The notes under the pieces are model-generated. The model was given only the letters and a program-made list of their open reading frames with translations. It did no database searches and was not told the DNA's origin. Shown here one piece after another: positions 34,327-44,716 of a stretch of DNA of 64,000 nucleotides (within the stretch, counting starts at the first letter, position 1; every line of letters starts with the position of its first letter). Origin of the DNA: Methylobacterium sp. (GTDB taxonomy: Bacteria > Pseudomonadota > Alphaproteobacteria > Rhizobiales > Beijerinckiaceae); the NCBI GenBank assembly GCA_002928875.1, contig PERO01000004.1, positions 186,001 through 250,000 of the forward strand, given 5' to 3'. The translations under genes and the position numbers were made by a program.

Positions 34327-35409
34327 TCAGGGCCAGTGCGTTTCCCCGCCCGCCAGCGGGCGCGGCACGCCGGTCGTGGTCGGCAGGCTTAGCGGCAAGC
34401 CCCGGCTCGAACGGATCGCGAGATAGCCGAAGCATTCCGCCTCGAGAAAATCGCCTTTCCACCCCACGGTTTCGACCGATTCCACGGGAACGCCGAGACG
34501 CTCGGTGAAGCCTTCCATCAGGGCCTTGTTGTGCCGCCCGCCGCCCGTCACCAGCCAGCGGCGCGGGCGCTTCGGCAGGTGACGCTGGATCGAAACCGTG
34601 GCCTCGATGGTGAAGGCCGTCAGCGTGGCGATCACATCGGCCGGGGGCAGGTGATCCACGATCGCGGCCCGTGCATGGAAATCCTGCCGGTCGAGCGATT
34701 TCGGCGGCGGCAGGGCGAAGAACGGGTTGTCCATCAGCGCCGCGAGCGTGGCCGCATCGACATGGCCGAGGCGCGCCATCGCGCCATCCTTGTCGAAGGG
34801 CTTCTGGAAGAGCAGCCGCATGCGATCGTCGATCAGCGCGGAAGCCGGGCCGGTATCGCAGGCGATGACCATGGGGCCGTCGAGATAGGTGATGTTGGCG
34901 ACCCCGCCGAGATTGAGCACGATCAGCGGTTGCTCGAGCTTGCTCGCCAGCGCCGCGTGATAGAGCGGCACCAGCGGCGCGCCTTGCCCGCCCACGGCGA
35001 GATCGGCGTGGCGGAAGCGGTTGACGACCGGCATCCGCAGGAATTTCGCGAGGCGCGCGCCATCCCCCAGTTGCCGCGTGAAGCGCTTCTCCGGCCGATG
35101 CCAGACGGTCTGGCCGTGCAAACCGATGTAATCGGCCCGGGAAATCCGGAATTCGCGCTGGAACTGCCGGATGGCGTTCCCGAAGGCATCCGTCACGGCG
35201 TTTTCGAGTTCGGTCAGGGGATCCGTTTCGGCGATCGCGGGATTCTTGAGCAATTCCAGAAGTTTCGCGCGAAGCTCCGCCGGATAGGGATAGGATCGTC
35301 CCGCCATCCGCTCCACGACGTTCTCGCCATCGCTCAGCACGAGCGCGAGGTCGATGGCATCCATCGAGGTGCCGCTGATCGCGCCGATCGCAACGAGGGG
35401 CTTCTGCAT
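34327..35409 (-). CDS. anmK: 1,6-anhydro-N-acetylmuramic acid kinase AnmK
   Basis: A 360-residue sugar kinase that opens and phosphorylates anhydroMurNAc from recycled peptidoglycan to give MurNAc-6-phosphate. The ATP motif GAISGTSMDAIDLAL lies at residues 7-21, the catalytic region is ADYIGLHGQTVWHRPEK, and GVANITYL plus ACDTGPASALIDD follow. It ends 10 bp from the convergent phosphatase. In some genomes it is beside tyrS; here it is alone and divergent from a hydroxyacid dehydrogenase. Confidence 0.94.
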   Translation of the reverse strand: MQKPLVAIGAISGTSMDAIDLALVLSDGENVVERMAGRSYPYPAELRAKLLELLKNPAIAETDPLTELENAVTDAFGNAIRQFQREFRISRADYIGLHGQTVWHRPEKRFTRQLGDGARLAKFLRMPVVNRFRHADLAVGGQGAPLVPLYHAALASKLEQPLIVLNLGGVANITYLDGPMVIACDTGPASALIDDRMRLLFQKPFDKDGAMARLGHVDAATLAALMDNPFFALPPPKSLDRQDFHARAAIVDHLPPADVIATLTAFTIEATVSIQRHLPKRPRRWLVTGGGRHNKALMEGFTERLGVPVESVETVGWKGDFLEAECFGYLAIRSSRGLPLSLPTTTGVPRPLAGGETHWP

Positions 35410-35495
35410 CCGGTTCTCCGAGATTGCCGCAACGGGGGCTTCTGCCTACGAGAAAGATTGTCTTAAATCACGACCGGTTTTCAGGAGGTTTCCGG

Positions 35496-36437
35496 ATGTC
35501 CCTGCTCATCGCCATTCGTGGCTGGTCCCCGGACCAATGGGTCGAGCGGTTCAGCAAGGCGGCGCATCCGCGGCCGGTCTTCGATGCCCGCGCCGCGTTC
35601 GATCCGGCGGCGATCCGTTATGCGGCGGTGTGGAAGCCGGAGCCGGGCCTGCTCGCGCGGCTGCCGAACCTGCGCGCGATCTTCAATCTCGGGGCCGGTG
35701 TCGATGCGCTCATCGGCGATCCGACCCTCCCCGATGTGCCGCTCTGCCGGATCGTGAATGCCGATCTCACGGCGCGAATGACCGAATATGTCGTGCTGCA
35801 ATGCCTGATGTATCTCCGGCAGGTCGAGCCTTATCGCCGCCTGCAATCGGAAAGGCGCTGGCAGCCCATCGACCAGCCGGCCGCGACGGATGTGCGCGTC
35901 GGCATCATGGGCATGGGCGTTCTCGGGCAGGATGCGGCGGAGGTTCTCGTGCGTCTCGGTTTCCGCGTCGCGGGCTGGAGCCGTTCGCCGAAGGCTGTTG
36001 CGGGTGTGGAGACCTTTGCGGGCGAGGAGGGTCTCGCCCCCTTCCTCGCGCGCACCGATATCCTCGTCGTCCTGCTGCCGCTGACACCCGAGACGCGCGG
36101 CATCCTGAACCGCGATCTCTTCCGGCGGCTGGCGCGCGACGGCGTTCTGGGCGGGCCGTTTCTCGTCAATGCTGGACGCGGTGGCCTGCAGGTCGAGGCC
36201 GATATCCTTGCGGCTCTCGACGATGGCACGCTCAAGGCTGCGAGCCTCGATGTCTTCGAAACCGAGCCGTTGCCGGCTTCCTCCCCGCTCTGGGCGCATC
36301 CCGGCGTGATTATTACGCCGCATGTCGCGGCGGATTCGACGCCGGAGGCGCTGGTGGAAGGCATTCTCGCCAATATCGCGCTGCACGAGCGCGAGGGGCG
36401 CCTGAATGACGTGGTGGATCGCCGGACCGGCTATTGA
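35496..36437 (+). CDS. ghrA: D-2-hydroxyacid dehydrogenase, glyoxylate/hydroxypyruvate reductase A-like
   Basis: A 313-residue NAD(P)H enzyme of the GhrA subfamily. The Rossmann motif GIMGMGVLGQDAAEVL lies near 132-147. Catalytic Arg (NAGRGGLQVEADILAAL), Glu (DVFETEPLP) and His (HPGVIITPHVAAD) are all present. It reduces glyoxylate or hydroxypyruvate to glycolate or glycerate. The ATG at 35496 has an ideal AGGAGG upstream. Substrate preference within the family is inferred. Confidence 0.87.
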   Translation: MSLLIAIRGWSPDQWVERFSKAAHPRPVFDARAAFDPAAIRYAAVWKPEPGLLARLPNLRAIFNLGAGVDALIGDPTLPDVPLCRIVNADLTARMTEYVVLQCLMYLRQVEPYRRLQSERRWQPIDQPAATDVRVGIMGMGVLGQDAAEVLVRLGFRVAGWSRSPKAVAGVETFAGEEGLAPFLARTDILVVLLPLTPETRGILNRDLFRRLARDGVLGGPFLVNAGRGGLQVEADILAALDDGTLKAASLDVFETEPLPASSPLWAHPGVIITPHVAADSTPEALVEGILANIALHEREGRLNDVVDRRTGY

Positions 36438-36457
36438 TCCGGCCTTCTATCCAGGCG

Positions 36458-37177
36458 TCACTGCGCCTTCTGGCCCTCGAGCACGGCGATCATCTGCGTG
36501 AAGCCGCGCTGGCGGGCGTGATCGAGCGGCGTGCGTCCCTCGCGATCGGCGAGGTCGCGCCGCGCCCCGGCCTCGACCAGCGCCCGCGCGCAGGCAACGT
36601 GACGCGGGCCGCCATCGCCGAGGATCACCGCCTCGATGAGCGCGGTCCAGCCGAAATTGTTCACGTGGTCGAGCGGCGCGCCCGCCGCGATCAGGCGACG
36701 CACCACCTCGTCATGGCCGAGATGCGCGGCGGCGATCAGCGCCGTGCCGAGATACGGGCTGGTGATTTCCTTCGGGTTGCCGCCGAGGCGGATGGCGGCA
36801 GACATCACATCCGCTGCATCGGCCACTGCCGCAATCGTGATGGCATCGTAGTTCCGGGCATCCTTGGCCAGTGGATCGGCCCCGGCTGCGACCAGCGCCT
36901 CCATCGCCGCGATGTTCCTTGCATGCGCCGCCACCAGATAGGGCGTGCGCTGGTGTCCGTCGCGCGCATTCACGCCCGTGGGCTTCGCGAGCTTGCGGAT
37001 CGCCGCTGCCTCGCCCTTGTGCGCGGCGGCGAACAGGCCGGTATATTCGGCAATCTCGCTCTCCGAAGGCGGCACCTGCGCCATGCTGGGCGTGGCGATG
37101 AGGACCAGCGCCAGCGCGGCCAGCGCGCCGAAACGGGGGTGGAAGGCAGCCATGGCATCGGTCTCTTGTTCGGTCAT
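36458..37177 (-). CDS. Exported ankyrin-repeat protein
   Basis: About 239 residues. A signal peptide (FGALAALALVLIATPSMAQ) leads into five to six ankyrin repeats, for example GTALIAAAHLGHDEVVRRLIAAGAPLDHVN and EGRTPLDHARQRGFTQMIAVL (in segments). Periplasmic ankyrin proteins of this type are sometimes linked to catalase or oxidative-stress functions, but nothing nearby supports that here. Starts at 37177 and 37153 are both ATG and in frame; the latter removes eight residues before the signal peptide. A longer frame to 37330 is unlikely. Confidence 0.8.
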   Translation of the reverse strand: MTEQETDAMAAFHPRFGALAALALVLIATPSMAQVPPSESEIAEYTGLFAAAHKGEAAAIRKLAKPTGVNARDGHQRTPYLVAAHARNIAAMEALVAAGADPLAKDARNYDAITIAAVADAADVMSAAIRLGGNPKEITSPYLGTALIAAAHLGHDEVVRRLIAAGAPLDHVNNFGWTALIEAVILGDGGPRHVACARALVEAGARRDLADREGRTPLDHARQRGFTQMIAVLEGQKAQ

Positions 37178-37218
37178 GAATCTTAGCCGAACAAGGAATT
37201 GTGGCAAGTTTCGTGCGT

Positions 37219-38319
37219 TCAGGTGACGATTGTCAGTGCCTTCGCGGCGCGCGTCACCGCCGTATAGAGCCAGCGCGCGCGGTGCTCGCGGAAGGCGAAG
37301 CTCTCGTCGAACAGCACCACGCGGTCCCATTGCGAGCCTTGCGCCTTGTGCACCGTCAGCGCGTATCCGTAATCGAATTCATCGGTGTGGCGGCGGATTT
37401 CCCAGGGGATTTCCTCGCCGCGCCCCTCGAACATGGCCGTGAGCACCGCGACCTTCACGCTCGGGCCCGTGCCTTCATCCGGCGCGACGCGCAGCTGGAT
37501 GAGGTCGCCGCGCCGTTCGCTCGCGAGCTTCACGGTCCAGGTCGAGCCGTTGAGCAGGCCCTTCTGCCGGTTGTTCCGGAGGCAGACGAGCTTCTCCTCC
37601 TTGGCGGGCATGGTGTCGGTGAAGCCGCGCAACTCGCGGATGCGCATGTTGTAGCGCCGGCGCGTCTCGTTGCGCCCCACCAGCACCTGATCCGCCGCGA
37701 GGATCGCCTCGGCGTTGATCTCCGAGCGCGGAATGACGCGGCTTGCGCCGAATTCGCCGAAGGGCAGGCTCTCGCCCTCGCGCGCGAGCATCGAGAGGCG
37801 GATGATGGGGTTGTCGACGGCCTGCCGATGGACTTCTGTGAGCATCACGTCCGGCTCGGCCTCGGTGAAGAAGCCGCCGCCCTTCACCGGCGGAAGCTGG
37901 GCCGGATCGCCCAGAACCAGCACCGGCACGCCGAAGCTCATCAGGTCATTGCCCAGTTCGGAATCCACCATCGAGCATTCGTCGATGATGACGAGGCTCG
38001 CCTTCTTCACATCCGAGGAGCGGTTGATGACGAAGGTCGGTTCCTCGGCCTTGGTTTCCCGCGCGCGGTAGATCAGCGAATGCAGCGTCTGCGCTTCCCC
38101 GCAGCCCTTGTCGCGCATCACGGCGGCGGCCTTGCCGGTGAAGGCCGCGAAGAGTACGTCGCCATCGACGCCTTCCGCGATGTGCTTCGCGAGCGTTGTC
38201 TTGCCGGTCCCGGCATAGCCGAACAGGCGGAAAAGCGGCGCGCTGCGCCCCTTGCGCGCCGCCTTGTGCCAATCGGCGATCGCGCGAAGCGCCTGATCCT
38301 GCTGCGGTGAGAATTCCAT
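37219..38319 (-). CDS. RecD-like ATP-dependent DNA helicase
   Basis: A 366-residue superfamily 1 helicase. Motif I is GYAGTGKTTLAKHI, motif II is IIDECSMVDSEL, motif III is VLGDPAQLPPVKGGGF, and the C-terminal UvrD_C_2 part has YALTVHKAQGSQWDRVVLF and YTAVTRA. It is much shorter than RecD or RecD2 (no N-terminal extension), matching the small single-subunit AAA_30 helicases found in many Rhizobiales. It probably acts 5'-3' in repair or against mobile DNA; the role is unknown. The ATG start MEFSPQQDQALRAI is clear. Confidence 0.86.
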   Translation of the reverse strand: MEFSPQQDQALRAIADWHKAARKGRSAPLFRLFGYAGTGKTTLAKHIAEGVDGDVLFAAFTGKAAAVMRDKGCGEAQTLHSLIYRARETKAEEPTFVINRSSDVKKASLVIIDECSMVDSELGNDLMSFGVPVLVLGDPAQLPPVKGGGFFTEAEPDVMLTEVHRQAVDNPIIRLSMLAREGESLPFGEFGASRVIPRSEINAEAILAADQVLVGRNETRRRYNMRIRELRGFTDTMPAKEEKLVCLRNNRQKGLLNGSTWTVKLASERRGDLIQLRVAPDEGTGPSVKVAVLTAMFEGRGEEIPWEIRRHTDEFDYGYALTVHKAQGSQWDRVVLFDESFAFREHRARWLYTAVTRAAKALTIVT

Positions 38320-38398
38320 GCCCTAGGCGATAGCCAATCGGGGTGATTCGTTCCACCGGTTGCAGCCTCGATGCCTTCCCGGTTACATCTGGTGCCCG

Positions 38399-39580
38399 AT
38401 GAACGCGCTGCCACCGCCCTTCAGCCTCAATCGCCGCGTGCTCGCGGTCGACGCCCCGCCAATCCCCGAAGCGCAGGCCTGGAAGGGCCTCTACTCGGGC
38501 GATGCCGGCCCGATGATCGATCTCTCGCAGGCCGTGCCGTCCACGCCACCGCCGACGGCCATGCTGGAAATGCTCGCCCGCGCGGCCCTCAACCCTGAAG
38601 CCAGCCGCTACGGCCCCATTCTCGGCGATCCCGCCCTTCGCGCCGCCCATGCCGCGGAGACTGGCCGTCTGTATCAGGCGCCACTGCGCGAAGCGGAAGT
38701 GGCGATCACCGCCGGCTGCAACCAGGCCTTCGTGACGGTGATGATGGCCCTGGCCGGCGCAGGCGACCGCGTGATCCTGCCCGTGCCGTGGTACTTCAAC
38801 CACCGCATGGTGCTCGACATGCTCGGTATCGAGGCGGATATCCTGCAGGCCCGGCCGGAAACCGGTTTCGTGCCGGATGTCGCGCAGGCGGCCGCGCTGA
38901 TCGGCCCTTCGACGCGCGCGATCATCCTTGTGACGCCCAACAATCCCACGGGCGCGATCTATCCGCCGCCGGTCATCGAGGCCTTCGCGACCCTGTGCCG
39001 GGCGAAGGGCATCGCGCTCGTTCTGGATGAAACCTATCGCGACTTTCTTGATCCGGGCGCGCCGCCACACCGGCTCTTTCAGGATGCGCGCTGGAGCGAA
39101 ACCCTGATCTCGCTCTATTCCTTCTCGAAGGCCCACGCGATCCCCGGCCATCGCCTCGGGGCGATCCTCGCGGGCGAGGCGGTCATCCGGGAAATCGCCA
39201 AACTCCTCGATTGCATCCAGATCTGCCCGGCGCGCGTGGCACAGGGCGTCGTCGCCCGTGCGATCGACAGCGAACGCGGCTGGCGCGAGGCGCAAGGGGC
39301 GGAACTCGCGCGGCGCGCGCAAGCAACCCGTGAAGCCTTCGCCCGCGTGCCCGGCTGGCAACTGCATTCCGCCGGGGCCTATTTCGCCTATGTCGCGCAT
39401 CCCTGGCCGCAGCGGAGTGCCGCCGAGGTCGCGCGACGGCTGGCGCTCGAATCCGGCGTGCTCGCGCTGCCCGGCCCGTATTTCGGCACGGGGCAGGAGC
39501 GGCACCTGCGTTTCGCCTTCGCCAACGTCGGCATCGAGACGCTCCGCGCGCTCCCGGAACGCCTGCAGCTTCTCAGCTAA
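38399..39580 (+). CDS. PLP-dependent aminotransferase (class I/II)
   Basis: A 393-residue fold-type I aminotransferase. Motifs are YGPILGDPALRAAHA, ITAGCNQAFVTVMMALA, VTPNNPTGAIYPP, VLDETYRDFLD and the PLP-lysine in SFSKAHAIPGHRLG, with the carboxylate-binding Arg near RHLRFAFAN. The ATG at 38399 gives MNALPPPFSLNRRV. The substrate cannot be read from sequence; aspartate/aromatic-type or biosynthetic aminotransferases are closest. It is not obviously linked to pheT, which follows. Confidence 0.87.
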   Translation: MNALPPPFSLNRRVLAVDAPPIPEAQAWKGLYSGDAGPMIDLSQAVPSTPPPTAMLEMLARAALNPEASRYGPILGDPALRAAHAAETGRLYQAPLREAEVAITAGCNQAFVTVMMALAGAGDRVILPVPWYFNHRMVLDMLGIEADILQARPETGFVPDVAQAAALIGPSTRAIILVTPNNPTGAIYPPPVIEAFATLCRAKGIALVLDETYRDFLDPGAPPHRLFQDARWSETLISLYSFSKAHAIPGHRLGAILAGEAVIREIAKLLDCIQICPARVAQGVVARAIDSERGWREAQGAELARRAQATREAFARVPGWQLHSAGAYFAYVAHPWPQRSAAEVARRLALESGVLALPGPYFGTGQERHLRFAFANVGIETLRALPERLQLLS

Positions 39581-39596
39581 CCGACGGCTACTTTGC

Positions 39597-39621
39597 GATT
39601 GCCGGCTGTTACGCCGCAATC
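39597..39621 (+). terminator. Possible weak terminator after the aminotransferase gene
   Basis: GATTGC-c-GGC (39597-39606) pairs with GCC-GCAATC (39613-39621) across a 6-nt loop with one bulge. The following bases ctctt are only moderately T-rich. A second long-range pairing GGCAGGCC/GGCCTGCC flanks the next 70 bp, just before pheT. Confidence 0.35.
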
Positions 39622-39710
39622 TCTTGCATCGGCAGGCCCTGTGAGGCTATTCCGCGCTGGCATTGCCGCGACGTTTCCGCGCCGCGCGAGGCCTGCCCGA
39701 GGGATCTCCC

Positions 39711-42125
39711 ATGAAGTTCACGCTGTCCTGGCTCAAGGATCACCTTGAAACCGATGCCACGCTCGATGAGATCGTCGAGACGCTGACCCGCATCGGCCTC
39801 GAGGTCGAGCATGTGGACGACCCTGGCAAGAAACTCGCGGGCTTCACCATCGCCTATGTGATTTCGGCAGAGCAGCACCCCAATGCCGATCGCCTGCGTA
39901 TCTGCAGGGTGGATACGGGAACGGGCGAGCCCGTGCAGGTGGTCTGCGGCGCGCCCAACGCGCGCACCGGCATGAAGAGCGTCTTCTCGCCGCCCGGCAC
40001 CTACATTCCCGGCAAGGACATCACACTCGGCAAGGGCGTGATCCGGGGTGTGGAATCGAACGGCATGCTGTGCTCGGCGGCTGAACTCCAGATTTCCGAG
40101 GATCACGACGGCATCATCGATCTCCCGGCGGATGCGCCGGTCGGTCAGGTCTATGCGGATTGGGCGGGCCTCGCCGACCCCGTGATCGAGATCAACCTGA
40201 CGCCCAACCGCCCGGATGCGACCGGCGTGCATGGCATCGCGCGTGATCTCGCAGCCGCCGGGCTCGGCCGGCTGAAGGACGCGAATGTCCAGCAGGTGCG
40301 CGGAACCGGCACCTGCCCGGTCGAGGTGGAACTCGCGCTGCCGCACGCCGATCGGGCCCTGTGCCCGGCTTTCGCGCTGCGGCTCGTGCGTGGGGTAAAG
40401 AATGGCCCTTCGCCGGAATGGATGCAGAAGCGCCTGCGTGCCATCGGCCTCAGACCCATCAACACGCTTGTCGACATCACGAATTACATCACCTTCGATC
40501 GCGGGCGGCCGCTGCACGTTTTCGATGCGCAGAAGGTGAAGGGCAAGCTCGTGGTGCGCCGCGCGAAGGACGGCGAGAGCCTCGTCGCGCTCGATGGCAG
40601 AACCTACCATCTCGACCCTTCCATCGTGGTGATCGCGGATGATCACGGCGTCGAATCGCTCGCGGGCGTGATGGGCGGCGAGGCCTCGGGCTGCGACGAG
40701 AACACGACCGACGTGCTGATCGAGAGCGCGCTCTGGTCGCCGCTGAACATCGCGCAGACCGGCCGCAAGCTCGGCATCATCACCGATGCGCGCTACCGCT
40801 TCGAGCGCGGCGTGGACCCGGCCTACACCGTGCCGGGCTGCGAATTCGCGACGCGCCTGATCGTCGATCTCTGCGGCGGCACGGCGAGCGAGATCACGCT
40901 CGCGGGCGAGGTGCCCTCGGGCGAGAAGATCATCGAATTCCCCCTCGCTGAACAGAAGCGCCTCACCGGCCTCGAGGTGCCGCCGACCGAGATGCGCGTC
41001 ATCCTGGAGAAGCTCGGCTTCTGGATGTCCGGCAGCGGCCCGGTGGTGAAGGTGGCCGTGCCGAGCTGGCGGCCGGATATCGAGGGCAAGGCCGATATCG
41101 TCGAGGAAATCACGCGCATCGTGGGCGTCGATTCCGTGCCGCTGAAGCCGATCCGGCGCGTGGACGAGGTGCACAAGCCGGTCCTCACGCTGCTGCAGCA
41201 ACGCACCCGCACGGCGCGGCGCGCGCTGGCGCTGCGCGGGCTTGTGGAGGCGGTCACCTGGTCCTTCATCCCCGAGGCGCAGGCGAAGTTGATGGGCGGC
41301 GGCAAGCCGGAACTCAAGCTCGCGAACCCCATCGCGGCGGATCTCTCCGACATGCGCCCGAGCCTGCTGCCGGGCCTGCTCGCGGCCGCGCAACGCAATG
41401 CCGATCGCGGCTTCCCCGATGTCGCCTTGTTCGAGGTGGGGCAGATCTTCCTCGGCGCGGGCGAGAACGACCAGCGCATCGCGGCCGCCGGCGTGCGGCG
41501 CGGTCTTGCGGCCTCCGCCGGCACCGGGCGGCACTGGGCCGGGTCGGCGGAAGCTTCGCTGGACGATGTGAAGGCCGATGTGATGGCCCTGCTTGCGGCG
41601 CTGAACATCGTCATCGGCGGCCTGCAGGTGAAAGCGGGCGGTCCCGCTTTCCTGCATCCCGGCCGTTCCGCGACGCTCGGCTTCGGTCCGAACCTGATCG
41701 GCTGCTTCGGGGAGATCCACCCGCGAGCGGCGGAGGCCCTCGGCGTCGAGCCGCGCTCGGTCGTGTTCGAGATCAGCCTGGATGCGCTGCCGGCACCGAA
41801 GAAGAAGCCCACGAAGGCCCGGGCCAGGCTGGAGCTGTCCGCCCTGCAGCCGGTCAGTCGTGATTTCGCCTTTCTTGTCGACCAGAAGGTCGAGGCGGAG
41901 ACGATCCTCAAGATTGCCCGGGGGCTGGATCGGGCGCTGGTTTCGGATGTCTCAATCTTTGACCGTTATGCGGGCAAGGGCATCGAGCCGGGCAAGGTAT
42001 CGCTCGGGCTTGCGGTGACCCTTCAGCCGCGCGACAAGACACTGACCGATGCCGAGATCGAGGCTTTCTCGACGAAGCTGGTCAGCGAAGTGCAGGCGAA
42101 GACGGGCGCGGTTCTGCGCGCCTGA
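39711..42125 (+). CDS. pheT: Phenylalanyl-tRNA synthetase beta subunit PheT
   Basis: An 804-residue subunit of the tetrameric PheRS. The order is the B1 region ([20 protein letters not shown]), an EMAP/tRNA-binding domain ([20 protein letters not shown]), B3/B4 ([14 protein letters not shown] through [15 protein letters not shown]), B5 and the core ([16 protein letters not shown]), and a C-terminal anticodon-binding FDX-ACB domain ([18 protein letters not shown]). It is full-length. The partner pheS is not upstream, where an aminotransferase lies instead, nor anywhere in the window, unlike the usual pheS-pheT pair. Confidence 0.96.
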   Translation: MKFTLSWLKDHLETDATLDEIVETLTRIGLEVEHVDDPGKKLAGFTIAYVISAEQHPNADRLRICRVDTGTGEPVQVVCGAPNARTGMKSVFSPPGTYIPGKDITLGKGVIRGVESNGMLCSAAELQISEDHDGIIDLPADAPVGQVYADWAGLADPVIEINLTPNRPDATGVHGIARDLAAAGLGRLKDANVQQVRGTGTCPVEVELALPHADRALCPAFALRLVRGVKNGPSPEWMQKRLRAIGLRPINTLVDITNYITFDRGRPLHVFDAQKVKGKLVVRRAKDGESLVALDGRTYHLDPSIVVIADDHGVESLAGVMGGEASGCDENTTDVLIESALWSPLNIAQTGRKLGIITDARYRFERGVDPAYTVPGCEFATRLIVDLCGGTASEITLAGEVPSGEKIIEFPLAEQKRLTGLEVPPTEMRVILEKLGFWMSGSGPVVKVAVPSWRPDIEGKADIVEEITRIVGVDSVPLKPIRRVDEVHKPVLTLLQQRTRTARRALALRGLVEAVTWSFIPEAQAKLMGGGKPELKLANPIAADLSDMRPSLLPGLLAAAQRNADRGFPDVALFEVGQIFLGAGENDQRIAAAGVRRGLAASAGTGRHWAGSAEASLDDVKADVMALLAALNIVIGGLQVKAGGPAFLHPGRSATLGFGPNLIGCFGEIHPRAAEALGVEPRSVVFEISLDALPAPKKKPTKARARLELSALQPVSRDFAFLVDQKVEAETILKIARGLDRALVSDVSIFDRYAGKGIEPGKVSLGLAVTLQPRDKTLTDAEIEAFSTKLVSEVQAKTGAVLRA

Positions 42126-42143
42126 CAGAAAAAGGTGAGTGGC

Positions 42144-42512
42144 ATGGTTCGCATTCTGGCCTCTGCAAAACGTGGTCTCGCGGTTCTGGCTCTGGCTGGA
42201 GCGGTGCAGATACCGGGCATCGGCCTCGTCTCCGCGAAGGAGAATTGCGAGAAATACCAGAGCCCCTTCCAGTACAATGAATGCCTGGCCCGCCAGGCGC
42301 CGGGCCCCGCCGCCCGCAGCCTGCGGGGCGGCGGCACGGGTGGCGCCGATCCGGAAACGACCGTTCCCTCCCGTCGCCGCCATGTCGGCTCGGGGGCGGA
42401 AAGCCGTTCGGGCCTCGCCCTGCAGCGGCGTGACCGTGGCCGCGTGCGCGCCGTCATCGACCCGTGGTCGGGTGCGCGCAGCGTTACCGCCGACAAGAAG
42501 CGCCGCCGCTGA
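42144..42512 (+). CDS. Small exported basic protein, unknown function
   Basis: A 122-residue protein with a probable signal peptide (LASAKRGLAVLALAGAVQIPG). A short region with two cysteines (ENCEKYQSPFQYNECLARQ) and a long Arg/Gly-rich disordered tail ending KKRRR follow. AAGGTGA lies five bases before the ATG at 42144. It follows pheT by 18 bp and could be co-transcribed. No family recognised; I consider it real because of the start site and signal peptide, but it is not proven. Confidence 0.55.
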   Translation: MVRILASAKRGLAVLALAGAVQIPGIGLVSAKENCEKYQSPFQYNECLARQAPGPAARSLRGGGTGGADPETTVPSRRRHVGSGAESRSGLALQRRDRGRVRAVIDPWSGARSVTADKKRRR

Positions 42513-42530
42513 GCGCTTGATCGGGCGCTT

Positions 42531-43265
42531 TCAGTATTCGAAGGTTTCGAAGCGCATGTCGAGCGCATCGACGAGCAGGATCTTCCCGAGCAGGGGCGTG
42601 CCGAACGGCGTGATCTGCCGGATCACCTCCACGGCCTGCAACGAACCGATCACCCCGCACAACGCCCCGAGAACGCCGGCCTGCGCGCAGGTGGGGATGG
42701 CATCGGCCGGCGGCTTTTCCGGATAGAGATCGCGATAACCCGGCCATGGCGTGCCGTCGGCGCGCGTTTCGTAGGGGCGCAGCGTGGTCAGCGATCCGTG
42801 CATCTCGTTCACCGCCGCCGTCACCAGCGGCTTCCCGGCCTCGGCGCAGGCATCGGCCAACAGATAGCGGGTGTCGAAATTGTCGGAACCATCCGCGATC
42901 ACGTCATATTCCGCGATCAACGCCGCGACATTCTCCGCCGTGAGCCGCGTCGCATGCGGCACGACGCGGATCGCCGGATCGAGCGCCGCGATCGCCTCGC
43001 CCGCGCTCGCGACCTTCGGGCGTTCCAGATCCGCCACGCCATGGATCACCTGCCGCTGCAGGTTCGAGAGCGAGACCGTGTCGTCATCGACGATGCCGAG
43101 CGTGCCCACCCCCGCCGCCGCGAGATAGAGCAGCACGGGCGAACCGAGGCCGCCGGCGCCCACCACCAGCACGCGGGCGGCGCGCAGGCGCTGCTGGCCG
43201 GGACCACCGACATGGCGCAGCACGATATGGCGGGCGAAGCGGGTCAATTCATCAGGAGTGAGCAT
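42531..43265 (-). CDS. moeB: HesA/MoeB/ThiF-family adenylyltransferase
   Basis: A 244-residue E1-like enzyme that adenylates the C-terminus of a ubiquitin-like sulfur carrier (MoaD or ThiS). The nucleotide loop is [21 protein letters not shown], followed by the Asp/Asn/Arg set of [15 protein letters not shown] and the [13 protein letters not shown] segment. The conserved [13 protein letters not shown] cysteine is present. However, the two CxxC zinc motifs of E. coli MoeB are missing: the first position reads [10 protein letters not shown] and the protein ends before the second. The family is certain; assignment to MoeB rather than ThiF is tentative. Confidence 0.85.
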   Translation of the reverse strand: MLTPDELTRFARHIVLRHVGGPGQQRLRAARVLVVGAGGLGSPVLLYLAAAGVGTLGIVDDDTVSLSNLQRQVIHGVADLERPKVASAGEAIAALDPAIRVVPHATRLTAENVAALIAEYDVIADGSDNFDTRYLLADACAEAGKPLVTAAVNEMHGSLTTLRPYETRADGTPWPGYRDLYPEKPPADAIPTCAQAGVLGALCGVIGSLQAVEVIRQITPFGTPLLGKILLVDALDMRFETFEY

Positions 43266-43414
43266 CGATCCATCAAAAGAATGCGCGTGGTTTCAGGCGT
43301 TTTGCCCCGAAGGCCCGTTGCCACGGTGCCGGGAACTTTTATAGAAGCGCGCATCCTCCTTGGGAATGCCGGGGTTCCTGCCCGGCGCTTCCGCCAACCT
43401 TTCCGGGCACGCGC

Positions 43415-44647
<1,233 letters not shown>

Positions 44648-44661
44648 TCCGACGGATGGAC

Positions 44662-44685
44662 GGGGCGCTGCGGCGCCCCTTCTTC
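44662..44685 (+). terminator. Rho-independent terminator after argG
   Basis: Perfect 7-bp stem GGGGCGC (44662-44668) and GCGCCCC (44673-44679) with loop TGCG, followed by the T-rich ttctt. Confidence 0.75.
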
Positions 44686-44716
44686 ATTCCGCCGCATTTC
44701 GGGCGCTTGACGGAGC

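Noticed and set aside
37219..38319. Part of a defence system because of the RecD-like helicase
   Set aside because: It stands alone between an ankyrin protein and an aminotransferase on the opposite strand. No nuclease or effector partner is present.
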